This document shows, piece by piece, positions 8,563 through 16,502 of a DNA stretch of 35,528 bases. The position numbers were made by a program, and so were the translations under genes. The notes under the pieces were generated by a model. The model had not been told where the DNA came from, did not search any database, and worked only from the letters and a program-made list of their open reading frames with translations. This DNA is from Gemmatimonadota bacterium (GTDB taxonomy: Bacteria > Gemmatimonadota > Gemmatimonadetes > Longimicrobiales > Gaopeijiaceae): assembly GCA_029863645.1 (NCBI GenBank), contig JAOTVA010000021.1, forward strand, positions 1 through 35,528. Direction: 5' to 3'. Each line of letters opens with the position of its first letter. The first letter of the stretch is position 1.

Positions 8563-9606
8563 ATGAGTGCCAAAGTGATGTCGCATTGCTCCCTCCTGAC
8601 GCTTGCGCTGCTGTGCGCGACCGCCGCGCCGGGCGTCGTCTCGACTGTGTCGGCGCAGAACCGAACATCCAACGCCAACCAGTGGGAGGTGCCCAGAACA
8701 CCGGACGGTCGCCCGGACCTTCAAGGGAACTGGACGAACCAATCCCTGACGCCGATCCAACGTCGGGAGGGCCAGGAGCCGATTTTCTCGCAGGACGAGG
8801 TCCGAGAGCTCGAACGGGGCTACGTGGAGCGCATCGCGCGTGGTGCCGAGCCGAGCGACCCCGATCGTCCGTTGCCGCCTGCCCAGACCACCATTTCGGC
8901 CGCCGACTCGTACAACAACGTCTTCTTCGAGACGGGCGAGCGCGTGGCGGTCGTTCATGGAGAACCCAGGACCTCGCTCATCACGTATCCGCCCAACGGC
9001 AGGATTCCTGCGCTGTCGCCGGAGGGCGAGCAGCGGCGCCGGATGGAGCGGGCCGCGAGGAGCGACTTCGCACAGTACGATCACCCGGAGCTGAGACCGC
9101 TCGCCGAGCGCTGCCTCACTTCGTACGGATCGCCCGCCGGGCCTCCCATGCTCCCCAACGGGGGCTACAACAGCAACTACACCATCGTGCAGACGCCCGA
9201 TCACATCATGATCATGACCGAGATGGTGCACGACACTCGGGTCATCCGCATCGGATCAGGACCGAAGCTGCCCCCACACATCCGCACATGGATGGGAGAC
9301 TCGTGGGGCCACTGGGAGGGTGATGTGCTCGTGGTCGAGACCACCAACATCCATCCACTGCAACCGTACTCCTCGGCGGAAATGAAAGTGACCGAGCGGT
9401 TCAGCCGGATGAGTGAGGACGCGATTCTCTACGAATTCGTGGTCGAGGACCCGTCCACCTACGTGGATTCATGGGGAGGCCAGATTCCGATGACCGCGAT
9501 GCCCGACCTCCTCTACGAGTATGCATGTCATGAGGGGAACTACGCGCTCTCCGGCGTGTTGAGCGGCGCGCGGTATGAAGAGAGCGTGGCTCAGGGGAAC
9601 GAATGA
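8563..9606 (+). CDS. Exported hypothetical protein (secreted family with PPNGRIPxL motif)
   Basis: The start is ATG 8563 with GGAGG five bases upstream (347 residues). A signal peptide with the hydrophobic core LLTLALLCATAAPGVVSTVSAQ follows. The mature protein reads WEVPRTPDGRPDLQGNWTNQSLTP, RTSLITYPPNGRIPALSPE, and NSNYTIVQTPDHIMIMTEMVHDTRVIRI, then WMGDSWGHWEGDVLVVETTNI. I recognise this pattern as a large uncharacterised family of secreted proteins common in Acidobacteria, Gemmatimonadota and sphingomonads, often in many paralogues per genome. The family has no settled function that I know of. The gene overlaps the next by ATGA, so the two are translationally coupled. A longer reading from 8449 crosses the antitoxin operator and is rejected. 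Confidence 0.85.
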   Translation: MSAKVMSHCSLLTLALLCATAAPGVVSTVSAQNRTSNANQWEVPRTPDGRPDLQGNWTNQSLTPIQRREGQEPIFSQDEVRELERGYVERIARGAEPSDPDRPLPPAQTTISAADSYNNVFFETGERVAVVHGEPRTSLITYPPNGRIPALSPEGEQRRRMERAARSDFAQYDHPELRPLAERCLTSYGSPAGPPMLPNGGYNSNYTIVQTPDHIMIMTEMVHDTRVIRIGSGPKLPPHIRTWMGDSWGHWEGDVLVVETTNIHPLQPYSSAEMKVTERFSRMSEDAILYEFVVEDPSTYVDSWGGQIPMTAMPDLLYEYACHEGNYALSGVLSGARYEESVAQGNE

Positions 9607-10178
9607 CCGGCATGGCTGCGGGTCGCGCTGGGCTGTTGGTCCTGGCGCTCGCATTCCTGCAGGCGTGCGGTGGGAGCGAGCCGGCCGACGAGGCCGGTTC
9701 GGCACCCGCGACTGAGACACTGCTCGCTGAGGCGCAGGAGTTGACCATCGATGCCAGCTCGTTTGGCTGCCTCGCGGAGATGACACAAATACGTCATTTC
9801 TTCGTGGACAACCTGCTCGGCGACGTCGCGGCGACGGTCGCCGTCGCCGAATCCACCGAGGGTGGCGTATATCCTCCTGGGTCGGTCGTGCAGCTCGTCC
9901 CGACCGAGGTGATGGTGAAACATCCCAGCGGCTACAGTCCGGCCACGCGTGACTGGGAGTTCTTCGAACTGGGCGTCACCGCCGAGGGGACGAGCATCAC
10001 TATGCGTGGGTCCGTCGATGTGGTGAATCGCTTCGGCGGCAACTGCCTCGATTGTCACATCAAAGCGGAACCGCAGTTCGACCTGATCTGCGAGCTCGAC
10101 CATGGCTGTGACCCGATCCCGGTCACGCGCGAGCAGATCGCCGCCGTTCAGGCCGCCGATCCACGATGCATGGAATGA
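9603..10178 (+). CDS. Cytochrome P460-like haem lipoprotein
   Basis: This 191-residue lipoprotein (lipobox FLQAC, Cys22) has a single c-type haem motif CLDCH at residues 148-152. The surrounding pattern is YPPGSVVQLVPTEVMVKH, then DWEFFELGVTAEG, then CLDCHIKAEPQFDLICE. This parallels the cytochrome P460 fold, in which a beta-rich domain with WEFF ends in CxxCH. P460-type enzymes oxidise hydroxylamine or bind nitric oxide, but the special Lys cross-link to haem cannot be judged from sequence. Two further cysteines lie near the C-terminus (ICELDHGCDP). The gene shares ATGA with both neighbours, so all three are probably made together. Confidence 0.72.
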   Translation: MTGMAAGRAGLLVLALAFLQACGGSEPADEAGSAPATETLLAEAQELTIDASSFGCLAEMTQIRHFFVDNLLGDVAATVAVAESTEGGVYPPGSVVQLVPTEVMVKHPSGYSPATRDWEFFELGVTAEGTSITMRGSVDVVNRFGGNCLDCHIKAEPQFDLICELDHGCDPIPVTREQIAAVQAADPRCME

Positions 10179-10390
10179 CCGGCGAAACCCTAGAGGATCA
10201 GGTCTGGGCTCGGTGGCGACTGCTGCTCGTCCTCGTCGTGGTGCTGTTCGCGCTGAACAGCCTCGCGGGCCTGGTCGTCGGTGGCCTCGGATTCATCGCG
10301 TTCGCTCACCGGCTCGCGGGTCGCGCCCTCAAGGCCGGGAGGCTGGCGCAACAGGTCCGGGAGATCGTGATCGATCCTCCCGACGAGTAG
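10175..10390 (+). CDS. Small single-span or hairpin membrane protein
   Basis: This 71-residue protein starts at ATG 10175, overlapping the stop of the P460-like gene (ATGA). ATG 10166 is an in-frame alternative. It has a short polar N-terminus (TGETLEDQVWARW), a long hydrophobic stretch (LLLVLVVVLFALNSLAGLVVGGLGFIAFA) long enough for one bent or two short membrane helices, and a basic tail. I do not recognise the family. The overlap suggests it is needed in step with the haem lipoprotein, perhaps as a membrane partner. That is inference from position only. Confidence 0.7.
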   Translation: MTGETLEDQVWARWRLLLVLVVVLFALNSLAGLVVGGLGFIAFAHRLAGRALKAGRLAQQVREIVIDPPDE

Positions 10391-10409
10391 CCGGCACCGG
10401 GCCGCTCTT

Positions 10410-10976
10410 CTAGGGGCGCCGCCAGAGGCGGACCGTCGCGATCGACTGCTGCGTGAATCCGGGAGGATCGGACTGGTCGCCCAAGGCCGCGCGCGAGTTG
10501 ATGGTGTTGGTGGTCAGCCGGCCGCTGACGTAGTCGTCGGGTAGATCGCCGAGATCCATGTAGCACCGGGTGATGCCTATGCCGTCCCGGGGAGACCGGT
10601 CCGATGAAGGCCGGCAGTCGCCGCGACCGGTGAACTGCGCGCCGCCGAGCGAGCCCTCGGCGTAGAAGAACGATCCGCCGCCGCCCTCGAGGGGTCCGAA
10701 GCAGGCCTGCAGATCGCCCACCTGCCCCACGCGAGCGTCCGTGATGCGTCCGTCTGACGGGCGGACGGCGACGGACCAGAAGGAGTAGCGATCCTCGACC
10801 GTCGCCGCGCCGAAGCCGGTGCGGGTAGGGGCGCAGAACGGCCCCGGCGGTTCGCGCGACTCTCTGAGGGACCGGGCGACGTAGATCTCCTCGGGAGAAT
10901 TTGGGAGCTCTTGTGCTCCGACAGGCGACGGCACGCAGAGCGATGAGGCGACGAGGAGCAGGGCGCTTATTCGCAT
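10410..10976 (-). CDS. Secreted hypothetical protein
   Basis: This 188-residue protein has a cleavable signal, MRISALLLVASSLCVPSPVGAQE. The mature part contains PFCAPTRTG, LQACFGP, GDCRPSSD and ITRCYMDLGDLPDDYVSGRLTTNTINSR, that is, four cysteines that could form two disulfides in the periplasm. The family is not recognised. No good Shine-Dalgarno is visible before ATG 10976. It lies 32 bp downstream of the thioredoxin gene on the same strand, so the two may be co-transcribed. Confidence 0.78.
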   Translation of the reverse strand: MRISALLLVASSLCVPSPVGAQELPNSPEEIYVARSLRESREPPGPFCAPTRTGFGAATVEDRYSFWSVAVRPSDGRITDARVGQVGDLQACFGPLEGGGGSFFYAEGSLGGAQFTGRGDCRPSSDRSPRDGIGITRCYMDLGDLPDDYVSGRLTTNTINSRAALGDQSDPPGFTQQSIATVRLWRRP

Positions 10977-11008
10977 CGTGGGTCACTCGGTCCAGGTAAA
11001 GCGTTCTC

Positions 11009-11362
11009 TCAGAGCAGCAGGCCGATCTCCCGCTCCAACACGGGCTTCGACACCAGTCCGACCATCTCGAAGAGCGGCTCGCCGTCCTTGAAGAAGATCA
11101 GGGTCGGGATCGACCGGATTTCGAAACGTTCGGCCGAATGCGGCGCGATCTCCGTGTTGACCTTCACGACCGTGACGCCGTCACCCGCATGTTCGATCGC
11201 GATCTCATCCAGGATCGGCCCCATCAAACGGCACGGTGCGCACCACGGCGCCCAGAAGTCCACGATGCGGACCCCCGAGGCCTTCTCGACCAGCTCTGCG
11301 AAGTCCTCATCAGTCGCATGCAGAACAGGCGACTCGGGCTTCGCACGCTTCTTGAAGAACAC
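11009..11362 (-). CDS. Thioredoxin
   Basis: This 117-residue thioredoxin has active site WCAPC in VDFWAPWCAPCRLMGPILDEIA and the cis-Pro loop SIPTLIFFKDG. It would reduce protein disulfides in the cytosol. The only usable start in the frame is GTG 11362; the frame remains open upstream for about 30 codons without an ATG, GTG or TTG. A 25-codon reading with a strong ribosome site ends eight bases before this GTG and may couple translation. No signal peptide is visible, so a cytosolic location is likely. Confidence 0.93.
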   Translation of the reverse strand: MFFKKRAKPESPVLHATDEDFAELVEKASGVRIVDFWAPWCAPCRLMGPILDEIAIEHAGDGVTVVKVNTEIAPHSAERFEIRSIPTLIFFKDGEPLFEMVGLVSKPVLEREIGLLL

Positions 11363-11367
11363 CCCGG

Positions 11368-11445
11368 CTACCGCGTCGCGACCGAAGTCGATGCGGCGAA
11401 CAGGCCCACCCCAGCTAGCGGGAATGCGGTCGTGAGGTTCTTCAT
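11368..11445 (-). CDS. Possible 25-residue leader peptide before thioredoxin
   Basis: ATG 11445 is preceded by AAAAGGAG with good spacing, the best ribosome site in the neighbourhood. The 25-codon reading (MKNLTTAF..AASTSVATR) ends at TAG, and the thioredoxin GTG lies a few bases further. The peptide is hydrophobic with a basic start, like an unfinished signal peptide. It could be a coupling or regulatory leader for the weakly marked thioredoxin start, or the trace of a lost gene start. It is too short to be sure it is made. Confidence 0.35.
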   Translation of the reverse strand: MKNLTTAFPLAGVGLFAASTSVATR

Positions 11446-11639
11446 TGGAGGACTCCTTTTCGACGCGGGGATCGCCGACTCACGGCAGCCGAGGCGGCCT
11501 GCCGATCGGGCGCCAACGTATCCCGGCTGAAGCCTTCCCGCCATGCGGTCGGAGCCGCCGCGCCCAACCATCCATCGCATCGCCCAGTCTTCGAGGCGAT
11601 CGTCGGATCCGGTGCGTGGGATCCCCAGTCGAACGGCTT

Positions 11640-11667
11640 GTGCCATATATGGCACCCATATATCATG
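11640..11667. promoter_or_regulatory. Putative VapB operator, module 2
   Basis: A 16-bp perfect palindrome, GTGCCATATATGGCAC, occupies 11640-11655. It is followed at once by CCATATATCATG, whose ATATCATG (11660-11667) is the half-site also found at the other two VapBC modules. The element ends five bases before the antitoxin start at 11672. An autoregulatory role is inferred from position and symmetry. Confidence 0.65.
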
Positions 11668-11671
11668 AAGG

Positions 11672-11908
11672 ATGCCTTCCGTGAAGACGACGGTCTATCT
11701 GGATGCCGCCGATTATAGGCGGCTCAAGACACTGGCAGCAGCGAACGGCCAGCCGGCCGCAGAACTGATTAGGACGGCGGTGGCGGCGTATGTTCGCGCC
11801 CACGGGCCGGACCGGCGGCCGTCGAGTCTCGGTGCCGGACGGAGCGGCGATGGCACACTGTCCGAGCGGGCGGAGGAAGTGCTCTCGGGCTTGGGTGAGG
11901 ATCCTTGA
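11672..11908 (+). CDS. vapB: Ribbon-helix-helix antitoxin, VapB/CopG type (module 2)
   Basis: This 78-residue protein begins SVKTTVYLDAADYRRLKTLAAANGQPAAELIRTAVAAYV, a clear ribbon-helix-helix domain. A Gly/Arg/Ser-rich linker and an amphipathic tail (TLSERAEEVLSGLGEDP) that would contact the toxin come next. GAAGG abuts ATG 11672, too close for an ideal ribosome site, so initiation may be weak or nearly leaderless. The stop overlaps the TTG start of the toxin gene (TTGA). Confidence 0.9.
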   Translation: MPSVKTTVYLDAADYRRLKTLAAANGQPAAELIRTAVAAYVRAHGPDRRPSSLGAGRSGDGTLSERAEEVLSGLGEDP

Positions 11909-12318
11909 TCGTTGCCGATACCGGAGCTGTGGTCGCGCTCATCGACGTGGACGATCGCCATCACCCGGTATTGCGGGCCGCGTTCGAAGCCGACCCCGGC
12001 GAGTGGGTCCTTCCCTGGGCGATCCTCCCGGAAGTCGATCACATCGTCGCGTCGAGGATGGGCGCAGACACCGCACGGGCGTTTCGCAATGACCTGGCCG
12101 GAGCCGCCTTCGAGCTCGAGTGGGGCACCGCGGCAGACCTCGTGCGAGCGGCGGCTCTGGACGCACGCTACGCCGATCTACAATTGGGGCTGGTAGACGC
12201 GGTGGTCATGGCCGTAGCGGAGCGCCTCGGGGCGCGGGCCATTGCGACGCTGGACCTCCGCGACTTCGGCCCCGTCGTGCTGGACGGCGCCCCTGCCCTG
12301 TGGCCGCGGGACCTGTAG
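11905..12318 (+). CDS. vapC: PIN-domain toxin, VapC type (module 2)
   Basis: This 137-residue PIN domain starts at TTG 11905, which shares bases with the antitoxin stop. A TTG start probably keeps toxin output below antitoxin output. Acidic active-site candidates are Asp in VADTGAVVAL, Glu in LPEVDHIV, Asp in GLVDAVVMAVAE and Asp in TLDLRDFG. These match a metal-dependent RNase toxin. It converges on the transglutaminase gene, with stops only about ten bases apart and no room for a separate terminator. Confidence 0.92.
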   Translation: MIVADTGAVVALIDVDDRHHPVLRAAFEADPGEWVLPWAILPEVDHIVASRMGADTARAFRNDLAGAAFELEWGTAADLVRAAALDARYADLQLGLVDAVVMAVAERLGARAIATLDLRDFGPVVLDGAPALWPRDL

Positions 12319-12328
12319 CGGGAACGAC

Positions 12329-13285
12329 TCAGGCCGGCGCCACCGCATACGGTGCCTCGGTGGTCACCGTCCACTGGTTGTCGAGTCGCTGGGAGAAATC
12401 GAGCGGGTCACCCACGCCGACGGTGCCGCGCGCCACCTGGTAGGCCCAGACCTCGAAGTGGGTGAGCGTCGCGCCGCCGAAGATCGTAGAGAAGGCGCCG
12501 TCCACCGCGTCCTGCCCGCAGACGATGTCGATGCGGCCGATGCGCGGCTTGTGGAAGCGCGCATCGGTCGTGAACCATTCGCCGCCAAGGTAGACCTCGG
12601 CGTAGGCGTGGAAGTCCATGTGGTTCTCCGGGTCGGGCCAGCCGATGTCCGGCATGTGACCGGTCACGTAGCGCGCAGGGAGATTGAAGGTCCGGTTGAG
12701 CGCCACGGCCAGATGGGCAAAGTCCCGGCACACGCCGTAGCCGCGTTGGAGGATGTCCCATGCCGAGAGATCGGGCCGGCCTGATAGGTATCGATACTCG
12801 ATGTTGTCGTGCACCCATTGGCTGATGGCCTGAACGCGCGGCCACCCATGCTCGACGGTGCCGAACTTCTCCCAGGCGAAGTTGGCCAGTTTGTCCGAGT
12901 CGCAATACCGGCTGGGCAAGGTGTAGCGAAGGATCTCCGGCGGCAGCTCGTCGGGCGCGACCGGCGGGCTCGGGACGAGGCCCGCATTGTCGGGCTGGGC
13001 TATCACGGCGACGATGGCGTCGTGTCGGAGTGAATTGGTACCCGGCGAGAGCCGCACCTGACAGACCCGGTTCCCGTGGCTGTCCGTGAACTTCTTATGG
13101 GGCAGATCGTCCCCCAGGGTCAGGGCCTGGAATACGACCGCATGATGGCGACCCAGCCGGGGCTGCAGGTTGAGCAACAGCGAGGCGGATCCGGTGACCT
13201 CGTAAGACAGGCTGCACCCTATGCGCACCGTCATGTCGAACTGACGGGACGTATTCAAACGGTCCTGGGTGGACGAGACGGCCAT
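12329..13285 (-). CDS. Transglutaminase-like (bacterial type) protein
   Basis: This cytosolic protein of about 318 residues starts at ATG 13285, with ATG 13234 (TVRIGCSLSYEV) and ATG 13303 as alternatives. The N-terminal half is a beta domain common in bacterial transglutaminase-like proteins. The catalytic half has GYGVCRDFAHLAVAL (Cys), NHMDFHAYAEVYLGGEW (His) and FTTDARFHKPRIGRIDI (Asp), so the Cys-His-Asp triad is complete. Members act as cysteine proteases or amidases, or cross-link proteins. They often sit beside circularly permuted ATP-grasp and alpha-E genes, but no such partner is seen here. There is no signal peptide. Confidence 0.9.
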   Translation of the reverse strand: MAVSSTQDRLNTSRQFDMTVRIGCSLSYEVTGSASLLLNLQPRLGRHHAVVFQALTLGDDLPHKKFTDSHGNRVCQVRLSPGTNSLRHDAIVAVIAQPDNAGLVPSPPVAPDELPPEILRYTLPSRYCDSDKLANFAWEKFGTVEHGWPRVQAISQWVHDNIEYRYLSGRPDLSAWDILQRGYGVCRDFAHLAVALNRTFNLPARYVTGHMPDIGWPDPENHMDFHAYAEVYLGGEWFTTDARFHKPRIGRIDIVCGQDAVDGAFSTIFGGATLTHFEVWAYQVARGTVGVGDPLDFSQRLDNQWTVTTEAPYAVAPA

Positions 13286-13316
13286 GCCCTTAGCATAGCA
13301 CATCGGTGACCGGCAC

Positions 13317-14300
13317 CTACCTAGCCGACGGCCCTCGCCACACGCTCACGGAGTACCCGTCGACTTCGGTGTCGGCGGGCGTGAAGCCCCGCTTCACCTT
13401 CCTCCTCCTGATGAGATCCTCGGCTACGAAGACCGTGTCGGGGTCCGCGTACTTCTGCATATGACCCGCAATGTCGATGGCGTTGTCGCTCATCGCTTCC
13501 ATCGGCGTGTCCGCATCGTACTGAACGCGCCCGGCGTTGACCCCGCACCGCACTCTGAAGGGCGTCTGCATCATTCGAGTCCCGGAGTTGAAGGCCGGGA
13601 GTTGTCGAAGCATGGCCTGCGCGGCTCGGACGGCACGATCGAGCGAATCGAAGCAGATCATCGCTCCATCGGGAGTCCAGGCCGATTTGAGCGGACGCTC
13701 CTTCGCGACGACCTCGTCGACCATATTCTTGAACGCCTTGAAGTCGTGCTCGACGAACGCCTGGTCCTCTCCGAGCTTCATGTTGGTCGATTCCACGACG
13801 TCGAGGGCGAGAAACGCCACGTCTTTGGTCATCGCGTCGAGCTCCCGCTTCGCCTCGACCATTTGGCGCACGAGCTCTTCACGGCTCTTCTTATCCGTCT
13901 GCTTGGGCTGCGCGCCGTTCGGTGCGGTCGGAGCGGATGCCGGCGGCTTCTTTCGCTTCCTCGCGTGCTTCTTCCACCGGGCGTACTTGGGGCGACCGCC
14001 CGATTTGGAAGTCAGGGCCGACAGCGTGTAGGCTCCGTAGTCGAGCACGACCGCCCCGAAGAACACACCCAAAGCGAGGAACGCCCGCCCGAACTCGAGG
14101 GCTCCGAGCCTGGTCGGCACAGCCGAGCGCACGCCGTCGATGAGCGTGGCGTCGAACGAGAGGACCTGGGCGACCCACGGGTACGACCCGGCATCCGAGA
14201 ACAGGGGAAGCAGCGCGACGAGCAGAACGGCCCCGACTGCCACGAACGCGAGCGTGGACAGGGCTCGCAAGGCAAAAGTGAGTGGTTTCAACAGGGCCAA
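13317..14300 (-). CDS. Membrane protein with class III nucleotide cyclase domain
   Basis: I chose TTG 14300 because GAGG lies six bases upstream; TTG 14306 is the alternative. Two membrane helices lie near residues 15-35 and 70-95. A strongly basic linker follows (KYARWKKHARKRKK), then the cyclase domain. Metal-binding Asp167 (ALDVVEST) and Asp211 (TPDGAMICF) are kept. The transition-state pair is changed: canonical VNxAAR reads IDIAGH, so Asn becomes Asp and Arg becomes His. The protein may therefore have low or altered catalysis, or serve as a nucleotide-binding or regulatory domain. It faces the cytosol. Confidence 0.83.
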   Translation of the reverse strand: MALLKPLTFALRALSTLAFVAVGAVLLVALLPLFSDAGSYPWVAQVLSFDATLIDGVRSAVPTRLGALEFGRAFLALGVFFGAVVLDYGAYTLSALTSKSGGRPKYARWKKHARKRKKPPASAPTAPNGAQPKQTDKKSREELVRQMVEAKRELDAMTKDVAFLALDVVESTNMKLGEDQAFVEHDFKAFKNMVDEVVAKERPLKSAWTPDGAMICFDSLDRAVRAAQAMLRQLPAFNSGTRMMQTPFRVRCGVNAGRVQYDADTPMEAMSDNAIDIAGHMQKYADPDTVFVAEDLIRRRKVKRGFTPADTEVDGYSVSVWRGPSAR

Positions 14301-14428
14301 GGGCAACCTCGCAGATGTATCTACGTCGCGTTTCGCGCTTCCCGTTGTTGCTGCCCCCCGATTCCAAGGTATAGAAGCTCGGACGTCACAAGCCAGAAGA
14401 AAGAAGGAGCTCGTCCTCGCATTCGGCC

Positions 14429-15397
14429 TCAGGGTCCGCGGTGCGGATCCCTCCCGCCATTGGCTTGCTTGTGCCGGTACATGCGCTGATCGGCCTCCTC
14501 TACCAACGCGTGCACTGTCGCGTGGATAGACGGATCGTACGGGGCGATCCCGACGCTGAAGGAAACCAGTGGCTCGTCTTCGCGCGTCTGCAGCCTCCCC
14601 GCCAGCAGCGAGAGCGGCCGCTGGACGTCCTCGGTAGTCGCCGACGTCAGAAGCACGCAGAACTCGTCGCCGCCGACTCGAGCCACGACGTCCGAGTCGC
14701 GGAACGTCTCCCGGAGATGCCGGGCAAAGGTCCGCAGGACCCGGTCGCCTGCGGCGTGACCCAAGGCGTCGTTCACGGCCTTGAACTCGTCGAGGTCGAA
14801 GTACAGCAGCGTAGCCGGCTCACTGATCCGGCGACACACGGCGATCGAATGCTCGGCGATTGCGTCGAAACCGCGCCGATTCGTCAGGTTCGTCAGCTCG
14901 TCCAAGGTGGCGAGCGACAGAGACTGCAGCTCTTGCTCGAGCATCCACACGAGGTCCTGGAGTACATCCGCGTCCTCCTCGCCCACCTCTCGGGGCTCGT
15001 GGTCGATGACGCACAGCGTACCGAGCGGACTACCGTCGGGGGCCCGCACGGGACAGCCGGCGTAAAAGCGGATCTCCGGTAGGTCGACGACCAGCGGGTG
15101 GTCGCGCAGCCGCTCGTCCCGGGTGGTGTCCGGCACGATCACGACCTTGTCGCTGAGGAGCGCCTCGGAGCAGAATGCCAGCTCCGGCCGGGAATCGTTG
15201 CGGCCCCGGCGGATCCGGGACTTGACCCATTGGCGGTCGGAGCCCGTCAGCTTGAGCAGGGCGATGGGTGTATCGAAAAGATGCCGCGCGATGCGGGTGA
15301 ACCGATCGAACCGCTCGTCGGGATCCGCGCCGAGCATCTCTAGGTCGTGAAGCCAGGCCTCACGACCGGACTCGTCGGGTGGGGGGATTGGTTGCAC
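14429..15397 (-). CDS. GAF-GGDEF diguanylate cyclase, start possibly frameshifted
   Basis: As given, the frame begins at GTG 15397 (322 residues). A GAF domain covers about residues 25-155 (AFCSEALLSDKVVIVPDT, YAGCPVRAPDGSPLGTLCVIDHEPR). A GGDEF domain covers 162-315 with the intact catalytic motif VGGDEF and the inhibitory RxxD site (RDSD, 233-236). It should make cyclic di-GMP from GTP and be product-inhibited. GTG 15397 has no ribosome site. In another frame ATG 15431, preceded by AAAGGA, reads toward it and is separated by one base in a run of seven C. Removing one C joins the two readings smoothly, so the true start may be 15431. Confidence 0.9.
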   Translation of the reverse strand: MQPIPPPDESGREAWLHDLEMLGADPDERFDRFTRIARHLFDTPIALLKLTGSDRQWVKSRIRRGRNDSRPELAFCSEALLSDKVVIVPDTTRDERLRDHPLVVDLPEIRFYAGCPVRAPDGSPLGTLCVIDHEPREVGEEDADVLQDLVWMLEQELQSLSLATLDELTNLTNRRGFDAIAEHSIAVCRRISEPATLLYFDLDEFKAVNDALGHAAGDRVLRTFARHLRETFRDSDVVARVGGDEFCVLLTSATTEDVQRPLSLLAGRLQTREDEPLVSFSVGIAPYDPSIHATVHALVEEADQRMYRHKQANGGRDPHRGP

Positions 15398-15534
15398 CGG
15401 TTCTGGGGGGGCGGTGGGTATGATCGTCCATATCGTGCTCGTCCTTTTCCAAGGTACTGGTGCGATGCCCGCCAGACTACGTGTTTGACGGCTCGGCGCT
15501 GGAACGGCACGTGAATCGCTTCGGTGAGACGGAG

Positions 15535-16302
15535 TCAGACGATCGCTGGAGGACCGACGCGCGGCGGCAGGGGACTCATGTCAAAGTTCTGGGCGTCGAA
15601 GTAGGCAATCCGATGGAGGATCTTGCCGAGGGCCTTGTCCTTGTTCGTGTCCGAGACGCGATCCGGCCGGTATCGGACGCCGATATAGGGCACGAAGCTC
15701 TCAGCCAGGTCCTCTTCGGGATCGACCTCGGAGTACGTCGAAACGCTGACACCGTCTTCGGTCTCAGCCTCGGTCCATGAATCCTTTCCTTGCGTATCCT
15801 TGTGATCCGCGTCGAGCGACGTGTGGACAAGCTCATGTGCGAGGGCTTCATGAAGGCACTTCCAGGTCACCTCGTAGGTGGTGGCCTGATCGGTGTAGAT
15901 GACAAGGCCGTTGTTCCCACCGCCGAACAACTCAGAGCCAGCGTGAATCGTCATCGTCTGCAGTTCTTTGCGAAGTATCTTCGGAAGTCGGCCGACCGCC
16001 TCCGCGAACTTCTCGGCCTTCGTCTTCGCCGTAGCTTGATCATCGAAGTCGGCCTTGTTCACCTGCACCTCGACCGTGAAGCCGTCGGTGAAAGTCGCAT
16101 TGAACAGCCAGACCGTGATCGTATCCCACTGGTTTTGAGCTGGAGGAACCGCGATCCGTCGGTCGAAGACCAACCTCTGGCCCGATGCTGGATCCTGGGC
16201 GGCCACTTTGTCGAACCTCGTCGTGTCCGTCGATCGGATGATGTTGGCGAACACGAAGATCGTGCCCTCGTTGAAGACCGGCCCACCCTCTGGTTCGCTC
16301 AT
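15535..16302 (-). CDS. Anthrax-lethal-factor-like zinc metallopeptidase
   Basis: The 255-residue protein has no signal peptide. The zinc motif is HELVH (residues 156-160) inside HEALAHELVHTSLDADH. About 40 residues on, STYSEVDPEEDLAESFVPYIGVRY supplies a Tyr (190) and a Glu (near 201) in the arrangement seen in the catalytic domain of anthrax lethal factor and its relatives (ATLF, M34). The upstream strand NGLVIYTDQ fits the same fold. The N-terminal half has no recognised domain. ATLF domains occur in toxins and in some predicted polymorphic-toxin effectors; here it stands alone. It could be a cytosolic or released protease. GGGAG lies 12 bases before the start. Confidence 0.75.
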   Translation of the reverse strand: MSEPEGGPVFNEGTIFVFANIIRSTDTTRFDKVAAQDPASGQRLVFDRRIAVPPAQNQWDTITVWLFNATFTDGFTVEVQVNKADFDDQATAKTKAEKFAEAVGRLPKILRKELQTMTIHAGSELFGGGNNGLVIYTDQATTYEVTWKCLHEALAHELVHTSLDADHKDTQGKDSWTEAETEDGVSVSTYSEVDPEEDLAESFVPYIGVRYRPDRVSDTNKDKALGKILHRIAYFDAQNFDMSPLPPRVGPPAIV

Positions 16303-16502
16303 CGTAGGATCGACTCCCTGGGAAGACTGCGGACGTCTGGCGGTGCGAGACTAGTCTGGCCCGTAGGGCGGCGCAACGAACCCGCGGGAGTACCGCCGGA
16401 GATCGTGCAATGGGTGCCCGCTGATCTTGGACACCTTGAACGATATTGTGGTATTGTGGCGAAGCAGGGCCGGGCTCATTGAGACGAGGAGTAGTCCGAG
16501 GC

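Noticed and set aside
13461-14489. Plus-strand reading of 342 codons opposite the cyclase gene
   Set aside because: Arg/His-rich with no family features; the opposite frame has membrane helices and a cyclase domain.
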